Source: Cryobacterium roopkundense
GTDB taxonomy: Bacteria > Actinomycetota > Actinomycetes > Actinomycetales > Microbacteriaceae
DNA: 64,000 bases
Assembly (NCBI RefSeq): GCF_014200405.1
Contig: NZ_JACHBQ010000001.1
Coordinates: 682,001-746,000, forward strand
Direction of reading: 5' to 3'
Shown here piece after piece: positions 42,513-50,526 of the stretch (position 1 is the stretch's first letter; every line of letters begins with the position of its first letter). Under the pieces are notes generated by a model. That model saw nothing but the letters and a program-made list of their open reading frames with translations. It was not told where the DNA came from and did no database searches. The translations under genes and the position numbers were made by a program.

Positions 42513-44165
42513 CCTGAATCCACCGATCGGGATCGAGATCTGACGGCGCGTTAAACCGAGAATGCCCATCTGATCAGGTAAATTAGGACTTGTCAAGAGT
42601 TCAGATTTACCAACCAGAGGAGCATCTCGTAGATGCAAGTTTCCCACACCAACCGCGCCGTTTCTGCATCATTCACCGACCCGAATCTCGTGTCGTCGGC
42701 GGGCTTGGTCCCGATCATGAAATTAGCCGCCCGTGCGGGGTTGGCGACCTTGGCCGATCAGTGGCTGAGCGTCCCCACCGACAAGGGCGCCAACGCCGGT
42801 CTGAAAGTCACGTCTCTGGTCGGCGGCATGGTCGCCGGCGCGGACTCCATCGACGACCTCGCCATTCTTCGTCACGGCGGCATGCGGAAAATCTTCAGCA
42901 ACTGCTACGCGCCGTCAACGTTGGGGTCGTTTCTGCGCGCGTTCACGTTCGGTCACGTCCGGCAGCTCGACGCCGTCGCTTCCCGCTTCGTGCGGGGCCT
43001 GGCCGCGGAAACTCCGTTGCTCGTGCACGACACCGACGGCTACATGTTCCTCGACGTCGACGACACCATCATCGAAGTTCACGGCCACCAGAAGGAAGGC
43101 TCCGGCTACGGGTACTCCGGGGTGCGCGGCCTCAACGCGATCCTCGCGACAGTCAAGACGGACGTATCGGCGCCGATCATCATCGGCCAGCGACTCCGGC
43201 GCGGTGCCTGCGGATCACCGCGCGGCGCGGCCCGTCTGATCCGTGACGCCCTCGCCACGATCAAACGGCTCCGCGGAGCGGGAAAAGCACGCGTGCTCTT
43301 TCGTGCCGACTCAGCGTTCTACGGGCACGCCTCCATCAGCGCAGCCCTCAAAGCCGGCGCCGACGTTTCGGTCACTGCCCGGATGGACCCCGCCATCAAA
43401 CGAGCGATCGGAACGATCCCCGGCGCTGCCTGGACCGCAATTGAATACACCAACGCCATCTATGACGAAGGCAGCAAAACATGGATCAGTAACGCCGAAG
43501 TCGCCGAGGTCCCGTTCACCGCGTTCACCTCGCGCAAGAAGAGCGAGCACATCACCGGGCGCTTGGCCGTGCGGCGGATCCCGGAACTGAACAAGAAAAA
43601 CCTCGACCAGCCAACCCTGTTCGACACCCACCGATTCCACGCCTTTTTCACCACCAGCACCCTCGACACCGTCACCGCCGACAAAACCCACCGCGCCCAC
43701 GCGGCGATCGAGCTCGTGAATTCCGACCTCAAAAGCAGCGCCCTGGCGCACCTACCCTCCGGTGTATTCACCGCCAACGCCGCCTGGCTGGTCATGGCCG
43801 TCATGGCGTTTAACCTCACCCGCGCCGCCGCGACGATCGCGGGAAACGGTCTCAGCCGATCGACCACCGCAACGATCCGCCGGAAACTTGTCAGCGTCCC
43901 CGCACGAATCTCAACCTCGGCGCGGCGCGTGACATTGCACCTGCCCGAACACTGGCCTTGGGAGAAACCCTGGACGGCCCTGTTCACAAAGAACTTCCGG
44001 CCCCAACAACCCGCCCCCACCTGACCAACCAGCCGACACCGACATCAACAGGAGCACCAGTGGAACACCCGGGCCGCGAGACCCGGACCACAACCACGCC
44101 CGAAACTCCGAAAGCTCGCCGAAACAAAATCAGGATCCGATCAGAGGTCGACCGGTGGATTCAGG
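42513..44165 (+). mobile_element. IS1380-family element, copy 1 (1653 bp)
   Basis: Terminal repeats CCTGAATCCACCG (42513-42525) and its inverse CGGTGGATTCAGG (44153-44165) bound a single transposase gene. CTAAG is present on both sides (42508-42512 and 44166-44170), a fitting 5-base target duplication. A related but different copy lies at 55316-56971 in the opposite orientation. No recognisable gene was interrupted. Confidence 0.88.
42633..44024 (+). CDS. IS1380-family transposase
   Basis: A 463-residue DDE-type transposase. Its catalytic aspartates fall in LDVDDTIIEVHGHQKEG (near residue 146) and RVLFRADSAFYG (near 226); the acidic third residue is in the C-terminal half after HRAHAAIELVNSDLK. 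Length, the start MQVSHTNRAVSASFTDPNLVS, and ARRVTLHLPEHWPW near the end are family-typical. No frameshift seen. Confidence 0.92.
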   Translation: MQVSHTNRAVSASFTDPNLVSSAGLVPIMKLAARAGLATLADQWLSVPTDKGANAGLKVTSLVGGMVAGADSIDDLAILRHGGMRKIFSNCYAPSTLGSFLRAFTFGHVRQLDAVASRFVRGLAAETPLLVHDTDGYMFLDVDDTIIEVHGHQKEGSGYGYSGVRGLNAILATVKTDVSAPIIIGQRLRRGACGSPRGAARLIRDALATIKRLRGAGKARVLFRADSAFYGHASISAALKAGADVSVTARMDPAIKRAIGTIPGAAWTAIEYTNAIYDEGSKTWISNAEVAEVPFTAFTSRKKSEHITGRLAVRRIPELNKKNLDQPTLFDTHRFHAFFTTSTLDTVTADKTHRAHAAIELVNSDLKSSALAHLPSGVFTANAAWLVMAVMAFNLTRAAATIAGNGLSRSTTATIRRKLVSVPARISTSARRVTLHLPEHWPWEKPWTALFTKNFRPQQPAPT

Positions 44166-44381
44166 CTAAGTGGCGCATGACCGTCTGCAATGGAGCAATC
44201 GCTATCTCACTGAAATCGTAAAGGGGCAGCATATCCGAGAGATCTCGCTTCGGATGGCGCTATATCGTCCATTCCTAGACGATAGGGCCTCGGTTGAATA
44301 CGCCAGCAAGGCGGCCCAAAGGGGACGGTTTACGAGACGACGGTGGAGCTGTGGGTGCATCTTGCAGTCCGAACCAACGTG

Positions 44382-44401
44382 ACGTACAATTTTCTGTACG
44401 T
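44382..44401. promoter_or_regulatory. YefM operator overlapping the yefM-yoeB promoter
   Basis: ACGTACA (44382-44388) and TGTACGT (44395-44401) are perfect inverted arms with a 6-base spacer. The -10-like TACAAT is inside it (44385-44390). YefM-type antitoxins bind palindromes with TGTACA-like cores, so autoregulation by YefM-YoeB is expected. Confidence 0.75.
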
Positions 44402-44413
44402 GAAAGGATGCCA

Positions 44414-44665
44414 ATGCGCACCATGACATATTCAGAATCCCGGGCGAAGTACGCCGAGACTCTCTCAGCGGTGGTGGATGACCGAGAAGAAGTTGTTATC
44501 ACTCGTGCAGGACACGAACCCGTGGTCATTGTCTCGCTCGACGACTATCAGTCGCTCAAGGAAACCGCCTATCTGCTGAAGAACCCCGCGAACGCGCGCC
44601 GACTCCTCGGATCGATCGATCGACTCGAGGCCGGCCACGGCTCGCAGCACGACCTTGACGAATGA
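44414..44665 (+). CDS. yefM: Antitoxin YefM
   Basis: An 83-residue Phd/YefM antitoxin that neutralises YoeB and represses its own operon. TYSESRAKYAETLSAVVDDREEVVITRAGHEPVVIVSLDDYQSLKETAYLL spans the DNA-binding and dimer part; the C-terminal tail (LLGSIDRLEAG...DLDE) binds the toxin. The chosen ATG (44414) has GAAAGG at 6-7 bases; ATG 44408 is possible. The stop overlaps the yoeB ATG (ATGA, 44662-44665). Confidence 0.9.
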   Translation: MRTMTYSESRAKYAETLSAVVDDREEVVITRAGHEPVVIVSLDDYQSLKETAYLLKNPANARRLLGSIDRLEAGHGSQHDLDE

Positions 44666-44922
44666 AGTTGATCTGGGACGAGGATGCCTGGGACGACTAC
44701 TGCTGGTGGCAGACGCAAGACCGCAAGATCCTCAAACGCATCAATACGCTCCTGAGGGATGTTATTCGCAACGGCAATGAAGGTATCGGAAAACCCGAAC
44801 CCCTCAAGCACGGCTTCCATGGGTATTGGTCACGTCGGATTACGGACGAACATCGCCTGATCTACAAGGTCGAGAACGACGAAGTCCGAATCGCCGGATG
44901 TAGGTACCGCTACGGGCGCTAA
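44662..44922 (+). CDS. yoeB: Toxin YoeB
   Basis: An 86-residue RelE-fold ribosome-dependent mRNA interferase. The whole protein matches YoeB: MKLIWDEDAWDDYCWWQTQDRKILKRINTLLRDV, GIGKPEPLKHGFHGYWSRRITDEHRLIYKV and the end CRYRYGR. The catalytic Glu, Arg and His (E-HGFHG-R-H) positions are kept. A complete type II TA pair with the operator upstream. Confidence 0.93.
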   Translation: MKLIWDEDAWDDYCWWQTQDRKILKRINTLLRDVIRNGNEGIGKPEPLKHGFHGYWSRRITDEHRLIYKVENDEVRIAGCRYRYGR

Positions 44923-44988
44923 CGCAGGCCCGTAGGCTGAACCCCCAACGGCCGCCGGGACTACTCGGCGACGGTAGAGCCGCCGCAG

Positions 44989-45462
44989 TCAATCGGTGAT
45001 TGCCGCGGCGTCGGCCTTGCGCAGCCATCGCGAGCCTGCACCTTCACCTGCGGCCTCATCGTCCGGATTAAACAGGGTGCATTTGCCCAAGGACAGGCAG
45101 CCGCAGCCGATGCACCCGTCGAGAGAGGTTTGCAGTGCTTCGAGTTGCCGGATGCGACGGGCCACTGTTACTGCCCATTGATGGCTCATGTGTCGCCATT
45201 CGCGCTGGGTCGGCGCGCGATCGAATGGCAACGCAGCTAGCGCGGTGGCGATTTCGTGAAGGGTGAGCCCCACGCGCTGACCCGCGGCAACAACGGCGAG
45301 CCGTCGGAGGGTGTGGCGAGGGAACTGGCGCTTGTTGCCTGCTGTCCTGGTGGACTGGATCAGGCCGCGCTCCTCGTAGTAACGAACGGTCGGCACGCTC
45401 ACACCCGCGCGTCGAGCGAGGTCGCCGATCGACAGAAGCTCAATTGGGGCAATATGTGACAT
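44989..45462 (-). CDS. soxR: SoxR redox-sensing regulator
   Basis: A 157-residue MerR-family regulator. LSIGDLARRAGVSVPTVRYYEERGL is the DNA-binding domain, and CIGCGCLSLGKC near residue 116 is the cluster-binding CX2CXCX5C of SoxR, carrying a [2Fe-2S] cluster oxidised by redox-cycling drugs. Divergent from a VOC gene whose promoter holds a SoxR box (45492-45509), so that gene is the likely target. Confidence 0.93.
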   Translation of the reverse strand: MSHIAPIELLSIGDLARRAGVSVPTVRYYEERGLIQSTRTAGNKRQFPRHTLRRLAVVAAGQRVGLTLHEIATALAALPFDRAPTQREWRHMSHQWAVTVARRIRQLEALQTSLDGCIGCGCLSLGKCTLFNPDDEAAGEGAGSRWLRKADAAAITD

Positions 45463-45487
45463 GGCAGAAGCTTCGCACGCAGCCCGT

Positions 45488-45518
45488 TTGACCTCAAGTT
45501 AGCTTGAGCATCTTGACT
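45488..45518 (+). promoter_or_regulatory. SoxR box and promoter of the VOC gene
   Basis: CCTCAAGTTAGCTTGAGC (45492-45509) matches the SoxR consensus CCTCAAnTTnnnTTGAGG apart from the last base. It lies in an over-long spacer between TTGACC (-35, 45488-45493) and TTGACT (poor -10, 45513-45518): 19 bases, as MerR-type activators need. Transcription would begin near the ATG 45525, giving a leaderless mRNA. Confidence 0.8.
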
Positions 45519-45524
45519 AGGAAC

Positions 45525-46214
45525 ATGCAGATCACCAACGTGTCAGTGCGTGTCCGAAACGCTCCTGAAGCCGGGGAATTCTATGCCGGTGTGCTCGGCC
45601 TAGACATCGCCCAACGACCCAACGGCGTGGTCGTGACGCTAGGGACGACTCGGCTCGAGCTTGTCGAGGACCCCGCTGCCGCCGGAGACCACCACTTCGC
45701 GATTACGATTCCGTCCAACAAATTCAACGAGGCAAAAGCATGGATCCAACAGAGGACAGTGCTGCTCGGAACGCCCGAAACGGACGAATTCGAATGCTCG
45801 CCGGCGTGGAACGCTCACAGTCTCTACTTCGCGGGACCCGAACGGTCGGTCTGGGAGTTCATCATTCGCCGCGACCTCGACAACTCAACGGCCGGTCCAT
45901 TCACCAGCGCGGACCTCCTCGGCATCAGCGAAGTGGGAGTCGCGGTGGCCGACGTCCCGGCCGTGGTCGCAACGCTTACCGATGACGCCAGGATTGCTCC
46001 GTACGGCGATGCGCAGGGCGGCACCTTTGCGCCCGTCGGGGACGCCGAGGGCATGCTCGTTCTGGTCGCGCCAGGCCGAACATGGTTTCCCAGAGTCGAA
46101 TGCACGGCGGAGGAGAGCCCTGTCAACATCACAGCCATCGGTGGACGACCAGGTACCTATCCGCTCGGAGCCCTCGGCTCACTTCATGTCCTCTTGCAGG
46201 AATCGCCGTGCTAG
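45525..46214 (+). CDS. VOC/glyoxalase-fold protein under SoxR control
   Basis: A 229-residue protein with two glyoxalase/VOC half-domains. The first (NVSVRVRNAPEAGEFYAGVLGLDI, then TTRLELVEDPAAAGDHHFAITI) is clearest; the second starts near GISEVGVAVADVPAVVATL and ends FAPVGDAEGMLVLV. Candidate metal residues are the histidines in DHHFAI and a Glu in LELVED. The start is ATG 45525 by promoter logic; TTG 45504 would add seven residues but would run through the promoter. It may modify or bind a redox-active toxin, quinone or drug; this is inference from SoxR. Confidence 0.8.
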   Translation: MQITNVSVRVRNAPEAGEFYAGVLGLDIAQRPNGVVVTLGTTRLELVEDPAAAGDHHFAITIPSNKFNEAKAWIQQRTVLLGTPETDEFECSPAWNAHSLYFAGPERSVWEFIIRRDLDNSTAGPFTSADLLGISEVGVAVADVPAVVATLTDDARIAPYGDAQGGTFAPVGDAEGMLVLVAPGRTWFPRVECTAEESPVNITAIGGRPGTYPLGALGSLHVLLQESPC

Positions 46215-46275
46215 AGCTCCCGGTAAATCCCTTCAAGCGTGGGGCGAGTCCAAAGGCTAGACCGCCTTCAGAAGG

Positions 46276-46292
46276 GGAACCCCGTGCGGGAC
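46276..46292 (+). repeat. Recurrent intergenic motif, type B
   Basis: GGAACCCCGTGCGGGAC, preceded by TCAGAAGG, one of several motifs GGAAC-n2-C-n-TGCGGGAC seen between genes from 46 to 61 kb. The rest of the 278-base gap 46215-46492 shows no gene. Confidence 0.5.
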
Positions 46293-46492
46293 ACATGCTT
46301 GACGGGCGCAATTATCCTGGCTTTGGGTTCTTGAGTCCTCCTGGCGTACTGAAGTGGCTACAGGCAAAGTTACGTGTAAACATTTTGATACGCGGGAGCG
46401 AGAGGTTGTTGATGTACGAGCTAGAGAGAATCGCTGCCACGAGCACGGCGACCATTTCCGAAGCGTCATCGGTCCAATAGCTGTCGCATCAT

Positions 46493-46942
46493 TCACGAAC
46501 GGCGTTGGTGGCCGTAGCGCTCGGCCGTCTTCTCGGACAACAGCTGCGCTGCTTCCGCAGCGGTGAGTTCCAGGCTCTCGCTTTCGTCAACGCCGAGTTC
46601 GCTGAGCGCGCGAACGAGATATAGCGGTAATGGTTCCCTCTGAGTCACGGTTTCGGGCGCCCCTCGGTCCGGCAACTTCTTGTCACGAACACATGCCCAG
46701 AACGCCTCAGCGTCAACGGCGAGCTGCATTCGCAGGATGTGGGTCCACATCCCGGCAGAGTACGTCGACCTGTCGAGGGGCCTGGAGATTCTCGTGCGGA
46801 GGATTTGCCCGTCCCAGAGCGCCAACTCATAGTTGCGGTCATGCCGGACAGGCTGTCCTGATGCGCCTCGTACGAGCTGCCACTTCTCCGCCACGCAGAA
46901 ATCGTCGTGGTCCTCGCGGGTCGCGGCCGGGTAGTTACTCAC
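46493..46942 (-). CDS. Toxin-like protein of a putative TA pair
   Basis: A 149-residue protein that resembles actinobacterial proteins annotated as cytotoxic translational repressors. From GTG 46942 it reads SNYPAATREDHDDFCVAEKWQLVRGASGQPVRHDRNYELALWDG, then ILRTRISRP, and a C-terminal half predicted as helical. A true RelE fold is not evident. It overlaps the antitoxin-like gene by 8 bases and follows it, the usual order antitoxin then toxin. The toxin role is inferred from that context. Confidence 0.6.
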   Translation of the reverse strand: MSNYPAATREDHDDFCVAEKWQLVRGASGQPVRHDRNYELALWDGQILRTRISRPLDRSTYSAGMWTHILRMQLAVDAEAFWACVRDKKLPDRGAPETVTQREPLPLYLVRALSELGVDESESLELTAAEAAQLLSEKTAERYGHQRRS

Positions 46943-47354
46943 CGCCGCGCTCAAGCCATTCGAGGAGCTCCTCGTCGGTTGACAGTTTGATGAGCTGCAC
47001 AAGTGCCCAATTACCGGCGTGATTCGGAGCACGCTCCAGCCGGTCGTCCCAGTCTTCGGCGTACTCACGAAGCGAAAGGGCGAGGTCAGCGAGCGCGCCG
47101 TCAACATCCGTACCCTCGGACACGAAGGGGCGACCATCCATCAACGCAATAGTGCGGCCATCTTCCCGAGTGACGCGAATGCGCGGCGATACAGTTCGAG
47201 AGAAGTACGTACGGAGCCGATCCACCGGTATGACCGCAGAGAGCTGACCATCGCGCTGCACGGTGACGGTTCGCCCGCGCGCGGTTGCATCGAACACCTC
47301 CTTGAGATGTGAGCGCGCGTCTGTAAAGGTCTTGTAATCGGCGACAAGTGGCAT
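46935..47354 (-). CDS. Phd/YefM-like antitoxin
   Basis: A 139-residue protein starting MPLVADYKTFTDARSHLKEVFDATARGRTVTVQRDGQLSAVIPVDRLR, the Phd/YefM fold, with a longer C-terminal part than typical (about 60 extra residues, ending LLEWLERGGE). AGGAAGG lies before ATG 47354. Palindromic operators are upstream at 47395-47421. The extra domain is a hint that it is not just an antitoxin. Confidence 0.72.
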   Translation of the reverse strand: MPLVADYKTFTDARSHLKEVFDATARGRTVTVQRDGQLSAVIPVDRLRTYFSRTVSPRIRVTREDGRTIALMDGRPFVSEGTDVDGALADLALSLREYAEDWDDRLERAPNHAGNWALVQLIKLSTDEELLEWLERGGE

Positions 47355-47394
47355 TTCAACCTTCCTGCGCAGGTGAACCCGCGCGCACGTGCAA

Positions 47395-47421
47395 ACGTAC
47401 GTTGAGTACGTCATGTACATG
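47395..47421. promoter_or_regulatory. Operator of the minus-strand TA unit
   Basis: ACGTAC (47395-47400) and GTACGT (47406-47411) are perfect arms with a 5-base spacer, and they abut the palindrome CATGTACATG (47412-47421). The GTAC cores resemble the YefM operator upstream of yefM-yoeB, so autoregulation is likely. Confidence 0.65.
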
Positions 47422-47512
47422 CTACCGCGGGTGTCACCTCCACTGGCCACCTCGGTCAAAGACTCACCGCAACTGCACACCCGCCCACATTGAGCCAACG
47501 GCTGCACACGTG

Positions 47513-47535
47513 CCCGCAAGCCGAACGTCAACGGG
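47513..47535 (+). repeat. Recurrent intergenic motif, type A
   Basis: CCCGCAAGCCGAACGTC followed by AACGGG. It lies 70 bases before the RES gene. The outer CCCG and CGGG can pair. Confidence 0.5.
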
Positions 47536-47604
47536 ACGGTCTCTGGCGATCGGTGCGTCCGGTAGCGTCGGAGGGACCGGTCGAGACGTTCTGGGGAGTG
47601 ATGA

Positions 47605-48102
47605 GTGTCGGGTGAACCCTTGGTGGAACAGGTGGGTGAGGTCTGGTCCCGCGTGTCCGGATCGTTCTATCGCGCCGTAAACCCTGCCCATCAAGACGCG
47701 GCGCTTCGTGGTTCGCGTCTGGCCGGCAGGTACTCGAAACCGAATCAACGGACTCTGTACCTGAGCTCATCTCCTGAAGGAGTCGACGCGGCAATGATCG
47801 CCCATGCTCAGGGTCGTGTCGACGAGCTGGTCTTGCTCAAATTTCACGTGGAGGCCCATAACATTGTCGATCTCCGAGACCCGGCCGTACTCCTTGTGGC
47901 CGGTGTCAACCTTGCAGAAGCAGTCGCGCCTTGGCAGGACATTGTGAAGAACGGCGGCGAGCCCGCGTCGTGGAAGGTTCGGCGGCTAGAGGGTCTCGGA
48001 GCGACTGGCCTCATCGATCCTTCTCGCAAGCGCCCTGGCCGGTGGCATCTCACGCTATTCAGGTGGAATTCTGCGGATGCGCCACGCGTGGCTCTCGACT
48101 GA
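47605..48102 (+). CDS. RES-domain toxin
   Basis: A 165-residue RES-family protein; RES toxins degrade NAD+ with a Xre/MbcA-type antitoxin. FYRAVNPAHQDAALRGSRLAGRYSKPNQRTLYLSSSPEGVDAAM holds the RES Arg/Tyr positions, and the end GRWHLTLFRWNSADAPRVALD completes the fold. The start is GTG 47605 with GGGGAG before it. No antitoxin gene was found on either side; it is between the minus-strand TA pair and a NUDIX gene, so it may be a stand-alone cassette. A truncated second copy lies at 62414. Confidence 0.8.
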   Translation: MSGEPLVEQVGEVWSRVSGSFYRAVNPAHQDAALRGSRLAGRYSKPNQRTLYLSSSPEGVDAAMIAHAQGRVDELVLLKFHVEAHNIVDLRDPAVLLVAGVNLAEAVAPWQDIVKNGGEPASWKVRRLEGLGATGLIDPSRKRPGRWHLTLFRWNSADAPRVALD

Positions 48103-48196
48103 CCTCCTCGAGTTCCACCTCGACGCCGAGCGTTAGGGGAACGATCGGCGCGCCAGAAATTTTCTCCGCTCAGAGGGATTGTGCTGACCGCGCCGT

Positions 48197-48262
48197 CGTG
48201 GCACTTGTTTGGGAAGTTGGCACTGGTTTGAACGCGTGCCAACTTCCCAAACAGGTGCCACG
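48197..48262. repeat. 26-bp stem hairpin
   Basis: Arms 48197-48222 and 48237-48262 pair over 26 bases with one T-G mismatch and a 14-base loop; the left arm includes GTTTGGGAAGTTGGCA. It lies in the 354-base gene-free gap between RES and NUDIX copy 1. No T-run follows, so it is not a typical terminator; it could be a MITE or recombination site. Confidence 0.7.
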
Positions 48263-48403
48263 AGACCCGCGCAGTCGCCTGGCGGGGTGCCCAACCTGTG
48301 AAGGCAACTCCGAGTCGTGGAGTGTCCGTTAGCCGGAGGGCTACTGCGACAGATCTAGGGCTGATCTACGTATCTGCCCAACACCCTGAGGCCGTGTCAG
48401 AAG

Positions 48404-48420
48404 GGAACCTCCTGCGGGAC
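48404..48420 (+). repeat. Recurrent motif, type B
   Basis: GGAACCTCCTGCGGGAC, the left boundary of the duplicated NUDIX-LOG unit. Confidence 0.55.
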
Positions 48421-48456
48421 GCGCCTTGGGCGATCGAGGGTTGGTAGCGTGACCGG

Positions 48457-48861
48457 ATGACTACTCAAACGCTCGTTGTCGCTGCGGTCTGCTTTCGCGA
48501 CGCCGCAGACAGGATACTCACCGTCCGAAAGCGCGGCACCAGCTATTTCATGCTGCCCGGCGGCAAATTCGAGCCCGGGGAAGGTTCTGGGGCAGCCGCT
48601 CTCCGGGAAGTTCACGAAGAGCTGGGAGTGACGATCAGGTCCGAAGACCTCGCCTTGCTGGGTAGCTGGACGGGAGCAGCCGCAAACGAGCTGGACACAC
48701 TCGTCGACGCGACCATCTACCTCAGCATTGTTGTCATCACGCCGATATCGTCAGCAGAAATTGTTGAACTGCGATGGATAGATCCCACCGCCACAGCCGA
48801 ACCGGAGTTTCCACTTGCACCGTTGTTAACGGACTTCGTGTTTCCCGCTCTGGCCGCATAA
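48457..48861 (+). CDS. NUDIX hydrolase, copy 1 (intact Nudix box)
   Basis: A 134-residue NUDIX pyrophosphohydrolase. The Nudix box GGKFEPGEGSGAAALREVHEELGV has the full G-x5-E-x7-REUxEExGU pattern. The ATG is 6 bases after TAGCGT (48445-48450), a -10 box, so the mRNA may be leaderless. The stop overlaps the LOG start as TAATG. The substrate is unknown. Confidence 0.85.
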   Translation: MTTQTLVVAAVCFRDAADRILTVRKRGTSYFMLPGGKFEPGEGSGAAALREVHEELGVTIRSEDLALLGSWTGAAANELDTLVDATIYLSIVVITPISSAEIVELRWIDPTATAEPEFPLAPLLTDFVFPALAA

Positions 48862-49453
48862 TGCAGATCGCAATCTTCACCGGATCTGCATCCGGTCACA
48901 GCCCCGTGTTCGCTGAAGGGGTTGCCACACTCGCTCGCACGTTGGCTGAACAAGGGATTGGGATCGTTTATGGCGGTGGAAATGTTGGCTTGATGGGCAT
49001 CATCGCGACCGAGGCACTCAGCCACGGTGGTGCCGTCATCGGCGTCATCCCGGGATCTCTCGTCGACCGAGAACTGGCCCACCCGGACCTCACCAGGTTG
49101 GAAATCGTGGAGACCATGCACGAACGTAAGGCGCGTATGGCCGAGTTGTCCGACGCCTTCATCGCTCTTCCGGCGGGACCGGAACCTTGGAGGAGTTCTT
49201 TGAAGTCTGGACCTGGCAGCAGTTGGGAATCCACAACAAGCCCGTCGCCCTGTACAACGTCGACGGTTTCTGGGATCCCCTCATCGCGATGATCTATGCC
49301 AGCGTAGACGCAGGATTTCTCCGAGCCGTCTACCGGGACGCGCTGATCATTTCTGACAACGCACAAGACCTGCTCAACCAGCTCTCGATCTGGAAGCCGG
49401 CACCGCAAAAATGGCATGCAAAAATCTCAACTGACGTGGTCCCGCTCCCGTAG
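48861..49453 (+). pseudogene. LOG-family gene, copy 1, frameshifted
   Basis: Would encode the same LOG protein as 61689-62282. One G is missing in CTTCCGGCGGGACC (near 49171-49178; copy 2 has CTTCCGGGCGGGACC). This changes the frame within PGGTGT, the nucleotide-binding motif, and the new frame ends at 49292. The remaining codons to 49453 are in the original frame and otherwise near-identical. Confidence 0.9.
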
Positions 49454-49527
49454 GGTCTCGTCATCGCGCCTAACGACAGCCTGGTCGATAGAGCACGTAC
49501 GCGGATGTTCCACATCGACTTCGACCG

Positions 49528-49551
49528 CCCGCAAGCCGAACGGCCTACGGG
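49528..49551 (+). repeat. Recurrent motif, type A
   Basis: CCCGCAAGCCGAACGGC followed by CTACGGG. Right boundary of duplicated unit copy 1; homology to copy 2 ends at the AAC at 49541. Confidence 0.55.
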
Positions 49552-49656
49552 ATGATAGGGCTGGACAGAAGAAGACCACGGTCGGCGATGTCAAAGAGTG
49601 GGGCGTGATGTTGGCTGCGATCGCTTCGTTTCGGTCGGCCTCGCTACCCTGAGGTT

Positions 49657-49995
49657 ATGAGCTACACATACGGCACGAATAGTGTCGCCTACGTCCTCGC
49701 CGCCGCTATGCTCCTTGTCGTTGTCGTGACACAGCTGGCAGCCTCCGGCAGAATTAGTCGGAACGGTTTCATCGGAATCAGAATCCCGCCGACAATGACC
49801 AGTGATGCCGCATGGACAGCTGGCCACAAGGCCGCCCGTTTGCCGTCGTGGATTGGCTTCGCACTTGTTGCTATCACTGCGGGAGTGGCACAATTCATCC
49901 CGGAAGCCAACGCTATCCTCATCGCAATTCTGTTGCTCTTCCTGGCATGGTCAGTCGTGGCTGCTTGGCGCGGCGCACGATCGGCGATCAGCTAA
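49657..49995 (+). CDS. SdpI-like membrane protein
   Basis: A 112-residue protein with three hydrophobic segments (residues 10-30, 63-82, 88-105) and NGFIGIRIPPTMTSDAAWTAGHKAAR, the DUF/SdpI family signature. SdpI confers immunity to a secreted killing toxin in Bacillus; here no toxin gene is adjacent. The ATG is 6 bases after TACCCT, so it may be leaderless, although GAGG just upstream could act as a ribosome site. Confidence 0.78.
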   Translation: MSYTYGTNSVAYVLAAAMLLVVVVTQLAASGRISRNGFIGIRIPPTMTSDAAWTAGHKAARLPSWIGFALVAITAGVAQFIPEANAILIAILLLFLAWSVVAAWRGARSAIS

Positions 49996-50196
49996 CTTTT
50001 CGAATGAACCTAAAGAGTCGATTCGGAAAGCCATGCAGACGACTTATCGCCACCCGACCGGGGAACGGTCCGAGCGACGTCGGTTAGTTTTCCGCAAGAA
50101 CCCAAGGGACCTCCAACGGGACCGAATCGCGTTGAGTCAACCCTGTTGACGTCTGCACTGAGGTGCCCGTAAACCGAACCCTGAGCGGGAGGCCAG

Positions 50197-50242
50197 TTGT
50201 ACATTTGAAGATCTCTTGTACATCAGGTAGGTGAAATGTACG
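50197..50242. promoter_or_regulatory. Triple TGTAC operator of the phd-relE pair
   Basis: TTGTACAT occurs at 50197-50204 and 50216-50223 (19-base period), and ATGTAC at 50236-50241. The periodic TGTAC cores on one helix face fit cooperative binding by a Phd-type antitoxin. The ATG is at 50251. Confidence 0.65.
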
Positions 50243-50250
50243 ATTGATGC

Positions 50251-50526
50251 ATGTCGACCACAGTCCCTGTCAGCGTCTCCGATGCACGCGACCAGCTCGC
50301 ATCGATCATCGACCGCGCTCGCACCGAGCACCAGCCGGTCTTCTTGTCTCGCCGCGGGCGGCGAGTCGCGGCTGTTATCGACGTCGACGATTTAGAGCGC
50401 CTCATTGAATTGGCCGAAGACATGGCCGATATTCGTGCCGCTGAGGAATCGCGTGAAGAGATGCGTCGCACGAAAAGCGAACCGACACCTTGGGAACAGG
50501 TGAAGGCGGACCTCGGCCTCGTATGA
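50251..50526 (+). CDS. Phd/YefM-type antitoxin
   Basis: A 91-residue antitoxin. TVPVSVSDARDQLASIIDRARTEHQPVFLSRRGRRVAAVIDVDDLERLIELAEDM matches the Phd/YefM N-terminal fold; the tail is acidic/basic and ends EQVKADLGLV as in toxin-binding tails. The stop overlaps the relE start (ATGA at 50523). Confidence 0.86.
   Translation: MSTTVPVSVSDARDQLASIIDRARTEHQPVFLSRRGRRVAAVIDVDDLERLIELAEDMADIRAAEESREEMRRTKSEPTPWEQVKADLGLV

Larger units (their letters stand above)
48404..49541 (+). repeat. NUDIX-LOG duplicated unit, copy 1 (1138 bp)
   Basis: Aligns with 61232-62370 from motif B (GGAACCTCCTGC) to motif A (CCCGCAAGCCGAAC). The one-base length difference matches the deletion that frameshifts LOG in copy 1. 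Sequence homology disappears on both sides outside these boundaries. Confidence 0.85.
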
